From NCBI GenBank assembly GCA_025465475.1, contig JAODMR010000136.1, forward strand, positions 1 through 64,000: DNA of 64,000 nt. Reading direction: 5' to 3'. Source of the DNA: Micrococcaceae bacterium. Its GTDB lineage: Bacteria > Actinomycetota > Actinomycetes > Actinomycetales > Micrococcaceae. Numbering within the stretch: the stretch's first letter is position 1; each line of letters begins with the position of its first letter. A program made the position numbers and the translations under genes. This document shows positions 17,584-26,858 of the stretch, piece by piece. The notes under the pieces were generated by a model. The model was not told the origin of the DNA. It searched no databases and saw only the letters and a list, made by a program, of their open reading frames with translations.

Positions 17584-17599
17584 AAACGTATCGGTTTAC

Positions 17600-17613
17600 C
17601 AACTAATCAGTTG
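17600..17613. promoter_or_regulatory. Possible ArsR operator
   Basis: CAACT and AGTTG are inverted around AATC, in an AT-rich stretch just after the predicted transcription start. Its place fits autorepression by the ArsR-type protein encoded 42 bp downstream. Confidence 0.4.
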
Positions 17614-17654
17614 AATAACGTGGCGCGGCGAAGGAACCCCGGAAGGTAGGCGCG

Positions 17655-18026
17655 GTGGATCAGAGTAGTACCGAGGATGCCTTGGACCGTGCCTTCCTGG
17701 CCCTGGCAGATCCGGTGCGCCGTCGAATCGTCGCCCGCCTAAGCCGGGGACCGGCCACCGTGAACGAACTGGCTGAGCCTTTTCCCATCACCAAGCAGGC
17801 CATCTCCCGGCACATTGGGGTGCTGGAGTCGGCGGGTTTGGTCACCCGCACCAGGGACGCGCAGCGTCGCCCCGTGCACCTAGACCCTGCGGCGCTGGAA
17901 CGCATGACCGCGTGGATCGATACCTATCGTCTGGAGGCGGAACGGAGCTTCCGCTCGCTGGACGCCCTGTTGCAAAAAATGGCGGCGACAGATGCCGTCG
18001 CCCTCGAGGAAGAGGAACCACAATGA
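17655..18026 (+). CDS. ArsR-family winged-helix repressor
   Basis: A 123-residue regulator with the pattern ADPVRRRIVARLSRGPATVNELA followed by the recognition helix region TKQAISRHIGVLESAGLV and a wing (RDAQRRPVHLD). There are no cysteine metal ligands, so it belongs to the metal-independent branch that is usually paired with an SRPBCC protein. Its stop overlaps the start of that SRPBCC gene by 4 bp, confirming co-expression. GTG start with GGAAGGTAGG nearby. Confidence 0.93.
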   Translation: MDQSSTEDALDRAFLALADPVRRRIVARLSRGPATVNELAEPFPITKQAISRHIGVLESAGLVTRTRDAQRRPVHLDPAALERMTAWIDTYRLEAERSFRSLDALLQKMAATDAVALEEEEPQ

Positions 18027-18499
18027 GCAACGCAGTCAGTGTCATCGCCCCTGACGCCCTTCCCTACGTGGACATCGAACGGGAGTTCGACTTTCCTGTG
18101 GAGGCGGTCTTTCGGGCGCACCGGGATCCGGAGCTATACCGTCAGTGGCTGGGGCCGAGGGGCTACGAAATGGAGTTGCTGGAGCATGACTTCAGCACCG
18201 GCGGAAGGTATCGCTACATCCACCATGACGGCAAGGGCGGCAGCTTCGCCTTCCGCGGCGTCTTCCACGTGGTCCGGGACAACGACTTCGCCATCCAAAC
18301 GTTCGAGTTCGAAGGGTTCCCTGATGTGGTGAGCATCGAGTCCCTGCAGTTTGAACGCCTGGACGGCGACCGGACCCGCCTGCACATACACGCCGTCTAC
18401 CCGAGCATGGAGGCCAGGGATGGCATGGTCTCCAGCGGCATGGAGAACGGAGTGCGTCAAGGATATGAGCAGTTGGAGGAACTGTTGGTCCGGTCCTGA
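18023..18499 (+). CDS. SRPBCC/AHSA1-domain protein
   Basis: A 158-residue START-like protein of the AHSA1 group: REFDFPVEAVFRAHRDPEL at the N-terminus, WLGPRGYE, GGRYRYIHHDG and a long C-terminal helix (SGMENGVRQGYEQLEELL). These proteins form a cavity for a small hydrophobic ligand. Overlap with the ArsR stop codon and the shared promoter say the two act together, though the ligand is unknown. Confidence 0.9.
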   Translation: MSNAVSVIAPDALPYVDIEREFDFPVEAVFRAHRDPELYRQWLGPRGYEMELLEHDFSTGGRYRYIHHDGKGGSFAFRGVFHVVRDNDFAIQTFEFEGFPDVVSIESLQFERLDGDRTRLHIHAVYPSMEARDGMVSSGMENGVRQGYEQLEELLVRS

Positions 18500-18536
18500 A
18501 AAGCATATTGTCGGTGCCCCCGGGCAGCATGGGGAC

Positions 18537-18746
18537 ATGGAAAGTTTTCAGCTCCTGGGCAATGAGCCAACCCTGTCCGAATTCCACGTCACTTTCTTCA
18601 ACGCGTACTGCGGCAGTCCGCGGGTCGAGGTTTGCTCTGACCTGCGGTCCGCCCGGCGCTTCGCGGCGCGTATGGTGACGGACGACGCCGACTGGGCAAC
18701 GATCGACGAGGTCTCCGTTTCTTACAGGGGCCAGGCCGCAGCCTAG
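18537..18746 (+). CDS. Small hypothetical protein
   Basis: A 69-residue protein with mixed charged and hydrophobic residues (LSEFHVTFFNAYCGSPRVEV, then a helix SARRFAARMVTDDADWATI), so likely folded. The ATG at 18537 has only GGGG upstream. It follows the SRPBCC gene by 37 bp in the same direction. No family recognised. Confidence 0.5.
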   Translation: MESFQLLGNEPTLSEFHVTFFNAYCGSPRVEVCSDLRSARRFAARMVTDDADWATIDEVSVSYRGQAAA

Positions 18747-18764
18747 CCGACGGAACCCGGCGGC

Positions 18765-18809
18765 CTGGTCATTCCAAGCCTGGTCGCTCCAAGCCCGGTT
18801 ACTTCAAGC
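18765..18809. repeat. 15-bp degenerate tandem repeat, three units
   Basis: Three units of the type CTGGTCxxTCCAAGC run from 18765 to 18809 between the convergent hypothetical and thioredoxin genes. Units 1 and 2 differ at two positions; unit 3 is more diverged. Confidence 0.6.
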
Positions 18810-18872
18810 CTCATCGCGCGGGTCCCTAGGCGGTCCCGCGAGAGTTCGCGAGGCGACTGGACGGCGCCGATT

Positions 18873-19301
18873 TTACCTGGCGATGGCGTTTGACAGCCAA
18901 CGACGAAGAACCGGGGCCGGGGCTGCCCCCGCCTGCCGGGCAACGACCTTGCCCCCGGCGATGACCATCAGCGTGGGCACCGCTTGAATGTCGAACCGAG
19001 CCGACAGCCCCGGTGAACGGTCGACGTCGACTTTGACCAGTTTGAGCTCCCCCGGCATCTCGGAGGCCAACTGTTGAAGGACAGGGCTCACCCTGCGGCA
19101 TGGCCCGCACCAGGTCGCCCAGAAATCCACCAGTACCGGTAAACGTGCTTCTTCGACGATCGCCGCGAAGTCCGCATCAGCTGCGTCGACGACCCACGGC
19201 AATGGCTGTCTGCATTTTCCGCACCGTGGTGAACCGGCAGCGGCGGCCGGCACCCGGTTGGCCGTTCCGCAGTTGGCGCACCTGGCGATGGTGTTCTGCA
19301 C
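18873..19301 (-). CDS. Thioredoxin with N-terminal zinc ribbon (thioredoxin-2 type)
   Basis: A 142-residue protein with a zinc-ribbon (CANC at about residues 8-11 and CGKC near 27-30) and a thioredoxin domain with active site WATWCGPC and the cis-proline loop QAVPTLMV. It matches TrxC/thioredoxin 2, a cytoplasmic disulfide reductase active in oxidative stress. The GTG at 19301 has AAGGG upstream and begins right after the stop of the kinase gene; the long N-terminal extension in this frame reads through that gene's low-complexity tail and is not real. Confidence 0.9.
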   Translation of the reverse strand: MQNTIARCANCGTANRVPAAAAGSPRCGKCRQPLPWVVDAADADFAAIVEEARLPVLVDFWATWCGPCRRVSPVLQQLASEMPGELKLVKVDVDRSPGLSARFDIQAVPTLMVIAGGKVVARQAGAAPAPVLRRWLSNAIAR

Positions 19302-19305
19302 GTCG

Positions 19306-20826
19306 TTAGCCCTTCGACTTTCCGTTGCCGTTGCCGTTTCCGTTGCCGGCGCCTTTGCCGTTGCCCGCACCGGGGCCCTTGCCATTATCCTTGCCGGCGC
19401 CATTACCGTTTCCATCACCGGCGCCGTTACCGTTTCCATTTCCGGTCGCCGGGCCTGGTGGGACCGGAACCGCTTCCCCACCGGCAGCAGGACCAGTAAC
19501 CGCTGGATCCACCGCCGGCTGCTCCGCCGGCAGGTTCGCCCCGATAACTGCCTGATCCTGTAGGGATGTCATCGTTGTATCAGCCGCACTATCAACAGGT
19601 GCCGGAGTGGCGCTTTCGTCCAACGCAGGAGTGGATTCTTCGGTCAATGCAGGAGTGGCAGAACCGGACGACGTCCCAAGGGTGGGGGTCTGTTCCACGG
19701 AAGTAGTCGGCTGGTTGGCGGAACGGTCCACTGGCTCCGCACCCAGGATCGGCACCAACAGCGCGAGTCCGGCCACGGCGGCCACGGCCGCTGCCGGCAG
19801 GACGATCCGGGTACGCCACCGGCGACGCGATGGCGTTCCGGGCGGCGGCGTTCCGAGTGACGGCCTTCCGGGTGACGGCGTTCTGGCGGCTGCGGCTGCT
19901 GATCGGGCTGGCGGCTGGACTGACGTCGCCGGGGGCACGGCCGGAACGGGCGGCACCCGCGCCATGGCCGGCGTCACCGGCAGAACCGCCGTCCGGGTGA
20001 GGTGGTGCGCGGGGAAAGTGCCAAGCCGGATGGCGACGTCCTGCGGCGTGGGTCGGTCCTCCGGGCTCCGGGCAGTCATCGCAGTCAACAGCGTGGTCCA
20101 CGTGGTTCCGAGCGCTTCCGGCACAAGCGGCGATCGGTGCAGCCTCGCCACGGTTGACTCCACGGGGCTGCCGGGATACTCCGTTTTCCCGGTGAGGGCT
20201 TCCAGCAGCACCAGGCCCAGCGAGTAGACGTCGCTGGCCGGCCCGACGGCCGCGCCGGTCACCTGCTCGGGACTGAGGTAGGCCGCGGTGCCCATCATGG
20301 CGCCGGTCGCAGTCAGTCTGGTGCCGGCCGTGCTGCGGGCGATGCCGAAGTCGGTGAGCTTTGGATGCACCGGTTGCCCCACGGGCTGCGGCAGCAGCAG
20401 GATGTTGGCCGGCTTCACGTCCCGGTGCAGGATGCCCCGGCCGTGGATGTAGGCCAGTGCCGAGGCGACACCTGCGCCCACTGCTGCGACGTCGTCGGCG
20501 GCCAGCGGTCCGGACTGCAATCGGGTCCGCAGGTCCGGGCCGTCGATGAGTTCCATAACCAGGTAGGAGCGTGCCTTCCCTGCGACGTCATCTGTTCCGG
20601 CGTCGAGCAGGGTCACCAGGTGGGGGTGGCCGACCGTTGCCAACAGGGCAACTTCCGCCTCATACCGGCGCAGGGCATCGGTATCCCCGTCCGGGACCGG
20701 AAAAAGTTTCACTGCCACGTCGCGGCCCAGGACGTCGTCCCATGCACGGTGCACAACGGCCATGCCGCCATGAGCCAGCACGGCCCCTACCCGGTAGCGG
20801 CCGCCGAGCAGCAAATCCTCAGGCAC
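19306..20826 (-). CDS. PASTA-less Ser/Thr protein kinase with one membrane segment
   Basis: A 506-residue kinase. The catalytic domain (residues about 1-270) has the Gly-rich loop VLAHGGMAVVHRA, catalytic Lys in VAVKLF, HRDVKPANI and DFGIARS, all intact. A Pro/Ala-rich linker, a single membrane helix (AAAVAAVAGLALLVPIL) and an external acidic/threonine-rich region follow; the last 45 residues are Gly-Asn-Lys low complexity. No PASTA repeats. The start GTG (20826) overlaps the malQ stop and has no binding site of its own, so translation is probably coupled. The long open frame upstream belongs to malQ sequence. Confidence 0.88.
   Translation of the reverse strand: MPEDLLLGGRYRVGAVLAHGGMAVVHRAWDDVLGRDVAVKLFPVPDGDTDALRRYEAEVALLATVGHPHLVTLLDAGTDDVAGKARSYLVMELIDGPDLRTRLQSGPLAADDVAAVGAGVASALAYIHGRGILHRDVKPANILLLPQPVGQPVHPKLTDFGIARSTAGTRLTATGAMMGTAAYLSPEQVTGAAVGPASDVYSLGLVLLEALTGKTEYPGSPVESTVARLHRSPLVPEALGTTWTTLLTAMTARSPEDRPTPQDVAIRLGTFPAHHLTRTAVLPVTPAMARVPPVPAVPPATSVQPPARSAAAAARTPSPGRPSLGTPPPGTPSRRRWRTRIVLPAAAVAAVAGLALLVPILGAEPVDRSANQPTTSVEQTPTLGTSSGSATPALTEESTPALDESATPAPVDSAADTTMTSLQDQAVIGANLPAEQPAVDPAVTGPAAGGEAVPVPPGPATGNGNGNGAGDGNGNGAGKDNGKGPGAGNGKGAGNGNGNGNGKSKG
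19318..19450. repeat. Low-complexity (GN)n-coding tract
   Basis: Imperfect repeats of CCGTTGC/CCGTTTC encode the Gly-Asn-Gly-Lys tail of the kinase. The tract is likely to be length-variable between strains. Confidence 0.6.
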
Positions 20827-23095
20827 GGGAGGCGGGGGCAGGGGATTCCGGAGCGTTGGGCGCGGGGGCCAGGACCGCGCTGGCCAGTGCTGCCACCCGG
20901 GGGTTGCCGGGCAGGTCTTCCAACCGAACCGCCTTACCGTCCGGTCCTGCCAGGGGAATGCGCCAGTTCGGGTACTCGTCACTGGTGCCGGGCTGGTTCT
21001 GCGTCCGCCGCTCCCCCACCGCATCAACCAACGCCACGCCCAGCAGGGACGAGGGGGTCTGCGCCACGAAGGAGTAGAGCGCCTCGACGGTGTGCTGGAC
21101 CGCATCGGGTCCGGCGGCCGCTTCGTCGGTCAGCAGCCCGCGGCTGCGGACCAGCGAAAGCACCGCCTCCTGGTCCTCGGCGTCGGCTTCGCGTTCCTCC
21201 TCGACCGGCCGGCCCAGGAGTCCCAACTTTTCCCGCAGGGCGACATGTTCGTGCGCCAGGTAACCCGCGGTGGGCGGCAGGTCATGGGTGTTGACGCTGG
21301 TGAGGCACTGCTGGCGGTATTCCTCGGGACTCAGGGGCCGGCCTTCGTTCCGCTCGAACCAGAGAATGGACGTGCCGAAAATGCCTCGCTGTGCCAGATA
21401 GTCGCGGACCCACGGTTCAAAGGTGCCAAGGTCCTCTCCGACGACGACGGCGTTGGCGCGTTGTGCTTCCAGTGCCAGGATGCCGATGAGCGCCTCGTGG
21501 TCGTAATTGAGGTAGGCACCTTCCACGGGATCCCGGCCGGCCGGGATGCACCAGAGACGGAACAGGCCCAGGATGTGATCAATACGGATTCCTCCGGCAT
21601 GCCGCAGGATATTCCGGAGCATGTCCCGGAAGGGCACGTAGCCCGCAGCTGCCAGCCTGTCGGGATGCCAGGGCGGCTGGGCCCAGTTCTGGCCCTGCTG
21701 GTTGAACATATCCGGCGGGGCGCCGACCGTCACGCCGTTCATCAGGACGTGCTGCAGTGTCCAGGCGTCAGCTCCCGCGCCCTGCACACCAACCGCCAGG
21801 TCATGGACCACGCCGATCGGCATGCCTGCAGCCTCAGCGGCTCGTTGTGCGGACTCCAGCTGCCCGTCGCACAGCCACTGCAGCCAGGAATGGAACCGGA
21901 TCCGTTCCGCCAGGCGGCTGCGTTGCTGCATTGCGAACGGCGTTCCGGGGTGTGACGCCTGCTCCCATTCGGGCGCATCCGGGTCCAATTCCTCGGACAA
22001 GGCACACCACAGGGCGAAGTCCTCCAGTCCCTGCCCCTGTTCAGCGCAGTACGCCTCGAACTGCTGCTGCCGCGCGAGGCTGAGGGGTACGCGGAAAAGC
22101 AGGTTCAGCGCCTCAAGCTTCGCCGCGTAGGTGCCATCCCGATCCAGCAGTTCGGCGTTGGAGTTTTCCTCCTGCCGCGCAGCAGCCAGTTCCTCGACTG
22201 TGGCCCGATCCTGGGCGGGCAGGTAACCCATCTCCGGGATGTCCTCGATGCGCAGGTACATGGGGTGGAAAAAGCGCCGCGTGGTGGGCAGGTAGGGCGA
22301 GGGTTCAACCGGGGGCAGTGGCGCGGTGGCGTGCATCGGGTTGACCAGGAGGAACCCTGCGCCCAGCTGATTGCCGGAAAACGCGGCCAGGTCCGCCAAG
22401 TCGGCGTAGTCCCCCAGGCCCCATGATCGGGTCGACCGGACACTGTACAGCTGTGCCATCAGGCCCCAGCTGCGGGCGTCCCCGGGGCCCGGGCCGGTTG
22501 CCAGGCGGCGCGGGGTTACCACAACCGAGCACTCGTGCGCCGCATCACCCACCTGGGCGTGCAGGGTGTGCCAGCCGAGGTCCAGCCCTCCCGGCAGGTC
22601 AAAGGCGGTTCGCGTGACGGCCATTCCGTCAATGGGGCGGGTCTCGGCCGATGTTGCGTCCAGGGCAAGGTCGGTGCCGTCCTCGGCGCGCAGCCTCACC
22701 GTGACGGTGTCCCCCTCGGGGGCATTGACGGGGATCTGGGGCTGCTGCCCTTCCTGCAGCACGACGACCGGCGGCAGGGGTCGCCGCCACGCATCGTCCT
22801 CATGGCGGCTCAATGCCTTCCGCGTTGCCTCGGGGCTGCCGGCCTCGACGCCCAGCGCGGCGAGCAACAGGCGCAGCGTTCCTGCGCTGACCGTGCGTTC
22901 CGACCCGTCCCATCCGGCGAAGGACGTGCCGATGGCATAGGAGCGCGCCAGCTCCTGCAGTTGCGCCAGCTCAGCCGCTTCCGCTTCCGGCAGCTTCAGT
23001 GTGGAGGAATCGGCGGGGTGTGCCGGGGCTTCGGAAGCAACCTCCGTGGCCTCGGATTCGGTCGGGGCGGCGTCGGGCGTCGCGGGGTTTTCCAT
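20819..23095 (-). CDS. malQ: 4-alpha-glucanotransferase MalQ (GH77)
   Basis: A 758-residue amylomaltase that moves alpha-1,4-glucan units in maltose and glycogen metabolism. The GH77 signatures are present: LVNPMHATAPLPPVEPSPY, the nucleophile region RIDHILGLFRLW, the acid/base region VVVGEDLGT and NTHDLPPTAGY. The first 75 residues are an actinobacterial extension with an acidic/Ala-rich start. It lies directly upstream of the kinase gene (overlapping) and downstream of a small membrane protein gene. Confidence 0.93.
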   Translation of the reverse strand: MENPATPDAAPTESEATEVASEAPAHPADSSTLKLPEAEAAELAQLQELARSYAIGTSFAGWDGSERTVSAGTLRLLLAALGVEAGSPEATRKALSRHEDDAWRRPLPPVVVLQEGQQPQIPVNAPEGDTVTVRLRAEDGTDLALDATSAETRPIDGMAVTRTAFDLPGGLDLGWHTLHAQVGDAAHECSVVVTPRRLATGPGPGDARSWGLMAQLYSVRSTRSWGLGDYADLADLAAFSGNQLGAGFLLVNPMHATAPLPPVEPSPYLPTTRRFFHPMYLRIEDIPEMGYLPAQDRATVEELAAARQEENSNAELLDRDGTYAAKLEALNLLFRVPLSLARQQQFEAYCAEQGQGLEDFALWCALSEELDPDAPEWEQASHPGTPFAMQQRSRLAERIRFHSWLQWLCDGQLESAQRAAEAAGMPIGVVHDLAVGVQGAGADAWTLQHVLMNGVTVGAPPDMFNQQGQNWAQPPWHPDRLAAAGYVPFRDMLRNILRHAGGIRIDHILGLFRLWCIPAGRDPVEGAYLNYDHEALIGILALEAQRANAVVVGEDLGTFEPWVRDYLAQRGIFGTSILWFERNEGRPLSPEEYRQQCLTSVNTHDLPPTAGYLAHEHVALREKLGLLGRPVEEEREADAEDQEAVLSLVRSRGLLTDEAAAGPDAVQHTVEALYSFVAQTPSSLLGVALVDAVGERRTQNQPGTSDEYPNWRIPLAGPDGKAVRLEDLPGNPRVAALASAVLAPAPNAPESPAPASRA

Positions 23096-23104
23096 TCCTC
23101 CACT

Positions 23105-23284
23105 CTAAAGGGCTGCGCCCGGCGGGTGGGGGCCGTCTGCACCCCTGGGCTCCCCTTGCCCAGCTCCCGGTCGCCTCAGTGCCACACCCCAAAGGCTCCA
23201 AGTGCTAAAGAACGCCTCAAGGACAAACACGGCGATCAGGGTGAGGGCGACCATCAATGCGGCGGTCTGGCTCACCATGTTCAT
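23105..23284 (-). CDS. Small single-pass membrane protein
   Basis: A 59-residue protein with one hydrophobic helix (residues about 6-35) and a Pro/Gly/Arg-rich tail, presumably cytoplasmic. AGGAGG stands six bases before the ATG at 23284, close to an ideal ribosome binding site, which supports it strongly. It ends 9 bp before malQ on the same strand. Function unknown. Confidence 0.65.
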   Translation of the reverse strand: MNMVSQTAALMVALTLIAVFVLEAFFSTWSLWGVALRRPGAGQGEPRGADGPHPPGAAL

Positions 23285-23611
23285 GTGGTGCCTCCTGCAG
23301 CAAATGGGAGCAGCGCCAATCCGGACCCACTCAGTTCGGGTACCAGGGCGGTTCGACCGGTAAGCAGGAACAGCAGGGCGGCGATGGATCCCCGAACCTC
23401 GCGTCCCTTGCCGCCGTGTCCTGCCTGCCACGCACAGTCAGTGGCACTTAGTTGCACCATCGCCAAACGCCGTCGCGCCTGGAAAGGAAAGGCCTTGCTC
23501 CAGACCCGGTCCGCGGCTACACGCGCCGCCTGCGTGGGCATCGGGTGAACCCGACCCAGCGGAAGGAGGATGTCTTGCGTGTGCAATCCTGACTAATGTC
23601 CAGAGGTTTTT
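23285..23611. other. Divergent intergenic region
   Basis: About 330 bp between the small membrane protein and the MarR gene. I see no gene or RNA structure here; it must hold the two promoters. Confidence 0.5.
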
Positions 23612-24067
23612 ATGCCAGCCGATCCCCCGCACACCGCTGCAGAGGTCAACACCGGTCTCCTGCTCTACATCCCGTACCGAGCACTGGAGGCCCGTGTTTT
23701 CGATGCCCTGGCCAGTGCCGGTTTTGGTGACATTACGCCAGCACAGGCGCGGGTTTTTCAACGCATCGACCCGGAAGGAACCCGAGTCACGGAACTGGCG
23801 GAGCGGGCGCAAATAACCAAGCAAACGGCGAGCACTTTGGTGCAGATGCTTGAGGAAGCGGGCTACGTGCGGAGGGTTTCTGACCCGGCTGACGCACGCG
23901 CCCGGAGGGTGGAAGTCGCCGAACGGGGATTGGCGGCCCTGCCCATTGCCGCCCAAGCGGTGTCAGCCGTTGAGGCGGAGTGGGCGGCGGCCCTGGGCAA
24001 GCGTCAGTACGCCCAGTTGCGCAGGGCCCTATTGGCCCTGCGCACTATTACGGACCCGTACCTGTGA
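23612..24067 (+). CDS. MarR-family transcriptional regulator
   Basis: A 151-residue winged-helix regulator. ITPAQARVFQRIDPEGTRVTELAERAQITKQT (helices 2-4) and the wing RRVSDPADARARRVEV are typical of MarR proteins. Ligand unknown. It is convergent with the amino-acid transporter operon (15 bp between stops). AGAGG precedes the ATG. Confidence 0.9.
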   Translation: MPADPPHTAAEVNTGLLLYIPYRALEARVFDALASAGFGDITPAQARVFQRIDPEGTRVTELAERAQITKQTASTLVQMLEEAGYVRRVSDPADARARRVEVAERGLAALPIAAQAVSAVEAEWAAALGKRQYAQLRRALLALRTITDPYL

Positions 24068-24081
24068 AGGCAGGCCGTTCC

Positions 24082-24870
24082 TTAGAAGGGGTTCAGCAGG
24101 CGGTCGACGAACTGTTTGGTGCGCTCCTGCCTGGGGGCCCGCAGCACGGTGTCCGGATGGCCGCGCTCGACCACTACCCCTCCGTCCATGAAGATCACTT
24201 CGTTGGCCACTTGCCTGGCGAAGGCCAGCTCGTGCGTCACGATCAGCATGGTCCAGCCTTCGTCCGCCAGTTCCTTGATGACGGTGAGCACGTCGCCCAC
24301 CAGTTCAGGGTCGAGGGCGGAAGTCGGCTCGTCGAAGAGGAGCAGTTGCGGACGCAGGGCCAGGGCCCGGACGATGCCTACCCGCTGCTGTTGCCCCCCG
24401 GAGAGTTCAAACGGGTAACTGTCCCGTTTATCGGCCAATCCCACCCGTCCTAGCAGCGATAGTGCCTCTGCCTCGGCCTCCGCCCGGCGCCGGCGCTGTA
24501 CTTGGACGGGGCCTTCGATGATGTTTTCCAACACTGTCCGGTGCGGGAAGAGATTGTAATGCTGGAAGACCATGGCGGAGCGGTCCCGCAGCGCTGCCAG
24601 TTGGCCTCGGGAGGGTGCTGCGGCGAAGTCGACCCGGACTTCTCCGGCAACTTCCACCGTGCCGGCGTCGGGAACTTCCAATCCGTTCAGGCAACGCAGG
24701 ACTGTAGTCTTGCCGGAACCGGATGGACCGATCAGGGCGACCACCTGGCCACGGCGGACAGTGAGATCGATGGATTTGAGCACCGTGTGGTCACCGAAGG
24801 ACTTCCGCAGTCCCCGCACTTCGAGCACCGGGGCGTCCGTCGCTCCGGCGGCAGGTTCAGTGTGCGACAT
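24082..24870 (-). CDS. Polar amino-acid ABC importer, ATP-binding protein
   Basis: A 262-residue ATPase of the HisP/GlnQ type: Walker [11 protein letters not shown]-loop [13 protein letters not shown], signature [11 protein letters not shown], Walker [13 protein letters not shown] and H-loop TMLIVTHEL. It overlaps the permease gene by 14 bp and forms with it and the binding protein a complete importer. Confidence 0.94.
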   Translation of the reverse strand: MSHTEPAAGATDAPVLEVRGLRKSFGDHTVLKSIDLTVRRGQVVALIGPSGSGKTTVLRCLNGLEVPDAGTVEVAGEVRVDFAAAPSRGQLAALRDRSAMVFQHYNLFPHRTVLENIIEGPVQVQRRRRAEAEAEALSLLGRVGLADKRDSYPFELSGGQQQRVGIVRALALRPQLLLFDEPTSALDPELVGDVLTVIKELADEGWTMLIVTHELAFARQVANEVIFMDGGVVVERGHPDTVLRAPRQERTKQFVDRLLNPF

Positions 24871-25522
24871 AACGGCCCAGCCTCTTCTCCAACAGTGACT
24901 GGCCGCTTGAGAGCACCAGGCAGATGATCCAGTAGATAACTGCCGCTTCCAGGTACAGGAGCATGAACTCCTGGCTGAAGGCGGCGACCTGCTGTGCCTG
25001 CCGGAACAGCTCGGTCACCAAAATCAACGAGGCCAGGGACGTGTCCTTGACCAGGCTGATAAAGGTGTTGGAAAGCGGCGGCACTGACACCCGGGCTGCC
25101 TGAGGCAGGATGACACGTACCAGGGTCTGACGCCGTGACATGCCGATGGTGTGCCCTGCTTCCCATTGGCCTTTGGGCACCGACAGGATGGCGGCCCGGA
25201 TCACTTCCGCTGCGTAACCACCAACGTTCAGGGAGAACGCGATGATGGCGCTGGGCCACGGGCTGATGGTCACCCCGATCGAGGGAAGCCCGTAAAAGAT
25301 GACAAACAGCTGAACCAGCAGGGGTGTCCCGCGGATGATGGACACGTAGGCACGCGCGATGGCCGCGACCACCCGGTACCTGCTCAACCGCATCAACGCG
25401 ACGGCCAATGCCAGCACCAGTCCCAGCACAAAGGAGGCCAGGGCCAACGGTATGGTTCCCTGAATGGCCCCGATCAGCATCGGTCCCAGGGAACTCCACA
25501 CCAGGTCCCAATTAACGCTCAC
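24857..25522 (-). CDS. Polar amino-acid ABC importer, permease
   Basis: A 221-residue membrane protein with five hydrophobic segments and the EAA loop of the HisM/GlnP family ([22 protein letters not shown]). As the only permease in the operon it would work as a homodimer. It starts 30 bp after the stop of the binding-protein gene. Confidence 0.93.
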   Translation of the reverse strand: MSVNWDLVWSSLGPMLIGAIQGTIPLALASFVLGLVLALAVALMRLSRYRVVAAIARAYVSIIRGTPLLVQLFVIFYGLPSIGVTISPWPSAIIAFSLNVGGYAAEVIRAAILSVPKGQWEAGHTIGMSRRQTLVRVILPQAARVSVPPLSNTFISLVKDTSLASLILVTELFRQAQQVAAFSQEFMLLYLEAAVIYWIICLVLSSGQSLLEKRLGRYVAH

Positions 25523-25552
25523 GCCGTTGCTCCCCCGGCCGGCGTGGCAGGG

Positions 25553-26374
25553 TTATTTGCTGACATCGGCACCGAAGTACTTGGTGGAGAGGGTCGTGAG
25601 CGTGCCGTCGGCGGCAAGTTCTGACAGGGCCTTATCCACGGCGTCAGTCAACGTGGTGGATCCCTTGCGGAAGGCGAAGGCGCTCAGCGACTTGTCGGTC
25701 GTTTCGGCAGCGATCTTGATGCTCGTGTCGTTGTCCGTCTTCTGGTAATCCAGGAAGGTCAGTTTGTCGTTGATGGTGGCGTTGACCCGGCCCTGCTTGA
25801 GCAATGTGATGGACTGTGCCCAGCCCTCGACCGGTTCGACGTTCGCCCCGCTGGACTGGGCCAGCTTGTACCAGTTGCTGGTCAGGGACTGTGCTGTTGT
25901 CTTACCCTTCAGGCTGTCAAAGGAGGTGATTGAGGTGTCATCGGCCTTGGTGACAATGACACCGGTGCTGACGGTGTACGGCTCGGAGAACTCGTATTTG
26001 GCCTTGCGCTCATCGGTGATGGACACCTGGTTGGCCACCACATCGAAACGCTTGGCTTCCAGTCCGGCGAAGATGGCATCGAACTGGGTTTCCTGGAAGG
26101 AGGTCTTGACGCCCAGCTTCTTGGCCACCGCGTTGATGATGTCGACGTCGTAGCCGGTCAGGTCTCCGCTGCCACCCTCGTGGAAGGTGAAAGGCCGGTA
26201 CGTTCCCTCAGTGCCCACCTTGAGGACTCCGGCGGACTGCACATCGCTGAGCGAGGTGTCGGTTCCGCCGGCCGGGGCGCTGCTGCCGGCTGAGGATGAG
26301 GTTGAGCCGCAGCCCGACAGGCCAACGACGGTGGCGGCAAAGAGGGCCAACAGGGAAAGTCGTGCGCGCTTCAT
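25553..26374 (-). CDS. Polar amino-acid ABC importer, substrate-binding lipoprotein
   Basis: A 273-residue SBP_bac_3 protein. A lipoprotein signal is clear: MKRARLS, a hydrophobic core and the lipobox LSGC (Cys about 22). The mature part has the family motifs GTEGTYRPFTF, GYDVDIINAVAKKLG and FDAIFAGLEAKRFDVV. The sequence resembles cystine/polar amino-acid binders, but the exact ligand cannot be read. The ATG at 26374 has AAAGGA at good distance; the in-frame TTG at 26440 is not needed. Confidence 0.92.
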   Translation of the reverse strand: MKRARLSLLALFAATVVGLSGCGSTSSSAGSSAPAGGTDTSLSDVQSAGVLKVGTEGTYRPFTFHEGGSGDLTGYDVDIINAVAKKLGVKTSFQETQFDAIFAGLEAKRFDVVANQVSITDERKAKYEFSEPYTVSTGVIVTKADDTSITSFDSLKGKTTAQSLTSNWYKLAQSSGANVEPVEGWAQSITLLKQGRVNATINDKLTFLDYQKTDNDTSIKIAAETTDKSLSAFAFRKGSTTLTDAVDKALSELAADGTLTTLSTKYFGADVSK

Positions 26375-26654
26375 GGGAATCCTTTGGGTTGCGGTTCGGC
26401 TCCCGCCGACCTGCGTTTGGTTCTGCTTTGACGATAGCAACTTCCGGCCGTTCCGACGGGTCCGGAGCGGCGGCCATTGCGGAAGGCGTCACCCGTCGGA
26501 CATGGCAAAATAGGAGGTGTTGGCATATTAATTCCAAAAACCTGCCCGCTGCGCTTACCGTCGGGATGATCCGTCCGATGGTGGTAACTATGCAGCGGGC
26601 CCGGTGATTCCCAACGTCGTCTGCAGGAATTCACCCCTCAAGGAGCAAGCCGCA

Positions 26655-26825
26655 GTGGAAATCGTACTCATCATCGCCGCAGTTGTGGTGGCGTGGGCCG
26701 TTGCTGTGCTGCTCATCATCCGTTTTTTCATGGGCGCCAAGCGGATCCGCGAAATGGAAGAAGCCGCCATGGAACGCGCCCGCAAGGACAACCCCGGCGA
26801 ATGGATGGGCAAGGAAATCGCCTGA
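26655..26825 (+). CDS. Small single-pass membrane protein
   Basis: A 56-residue protein: a hydrophobic helix at the very N-terminus (residues about 2-25) followed by a charged amphipathic helix (KRIREMEEAAMERARKDNPG) on the inside. The GTG at 26655 is chosen because AAGGAG lies upstream; an ATG at 26604 is in frame but lacks a site. Function unknown; the layout resembles small membrane-anchored adaptor proteins. Confidence 0.65.
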   Translation: MEIVLIIAAVVVAWAVAVLLIIRFFMGAKRIREMEEAAMERARKDNPGEWMGKEIA

Positions 26826-26827
26826 GC

Positions 26828-26858
26828 CGGCGAGTGCCTAGGGCGGCGAGTGCCTAGG
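26828..26858. repeat. 16-bp tandem duplication across the epimerase stop codon
   Basis: CGGCGAGTGCCTAGG occurs twice with a 16-bp period. The TAG stop of the minus-strand epimerase gene (26854-26856) lies in the second copy. Confidence 0.75.

Noticed and set aside
19302-19481. 60-residue N-terminal extension of thioredoxin
   Set aside because: It reads the kinase's low-complexity tail in another frame; the GTG at 19301 has a good site and matches thioredoxin-2 length.
20365-21294. 309-residue plus-strand frame across the kinase/malQ junction
   Set aside because: Low-complexity translation without motifs, opposite to two well-supported genes.
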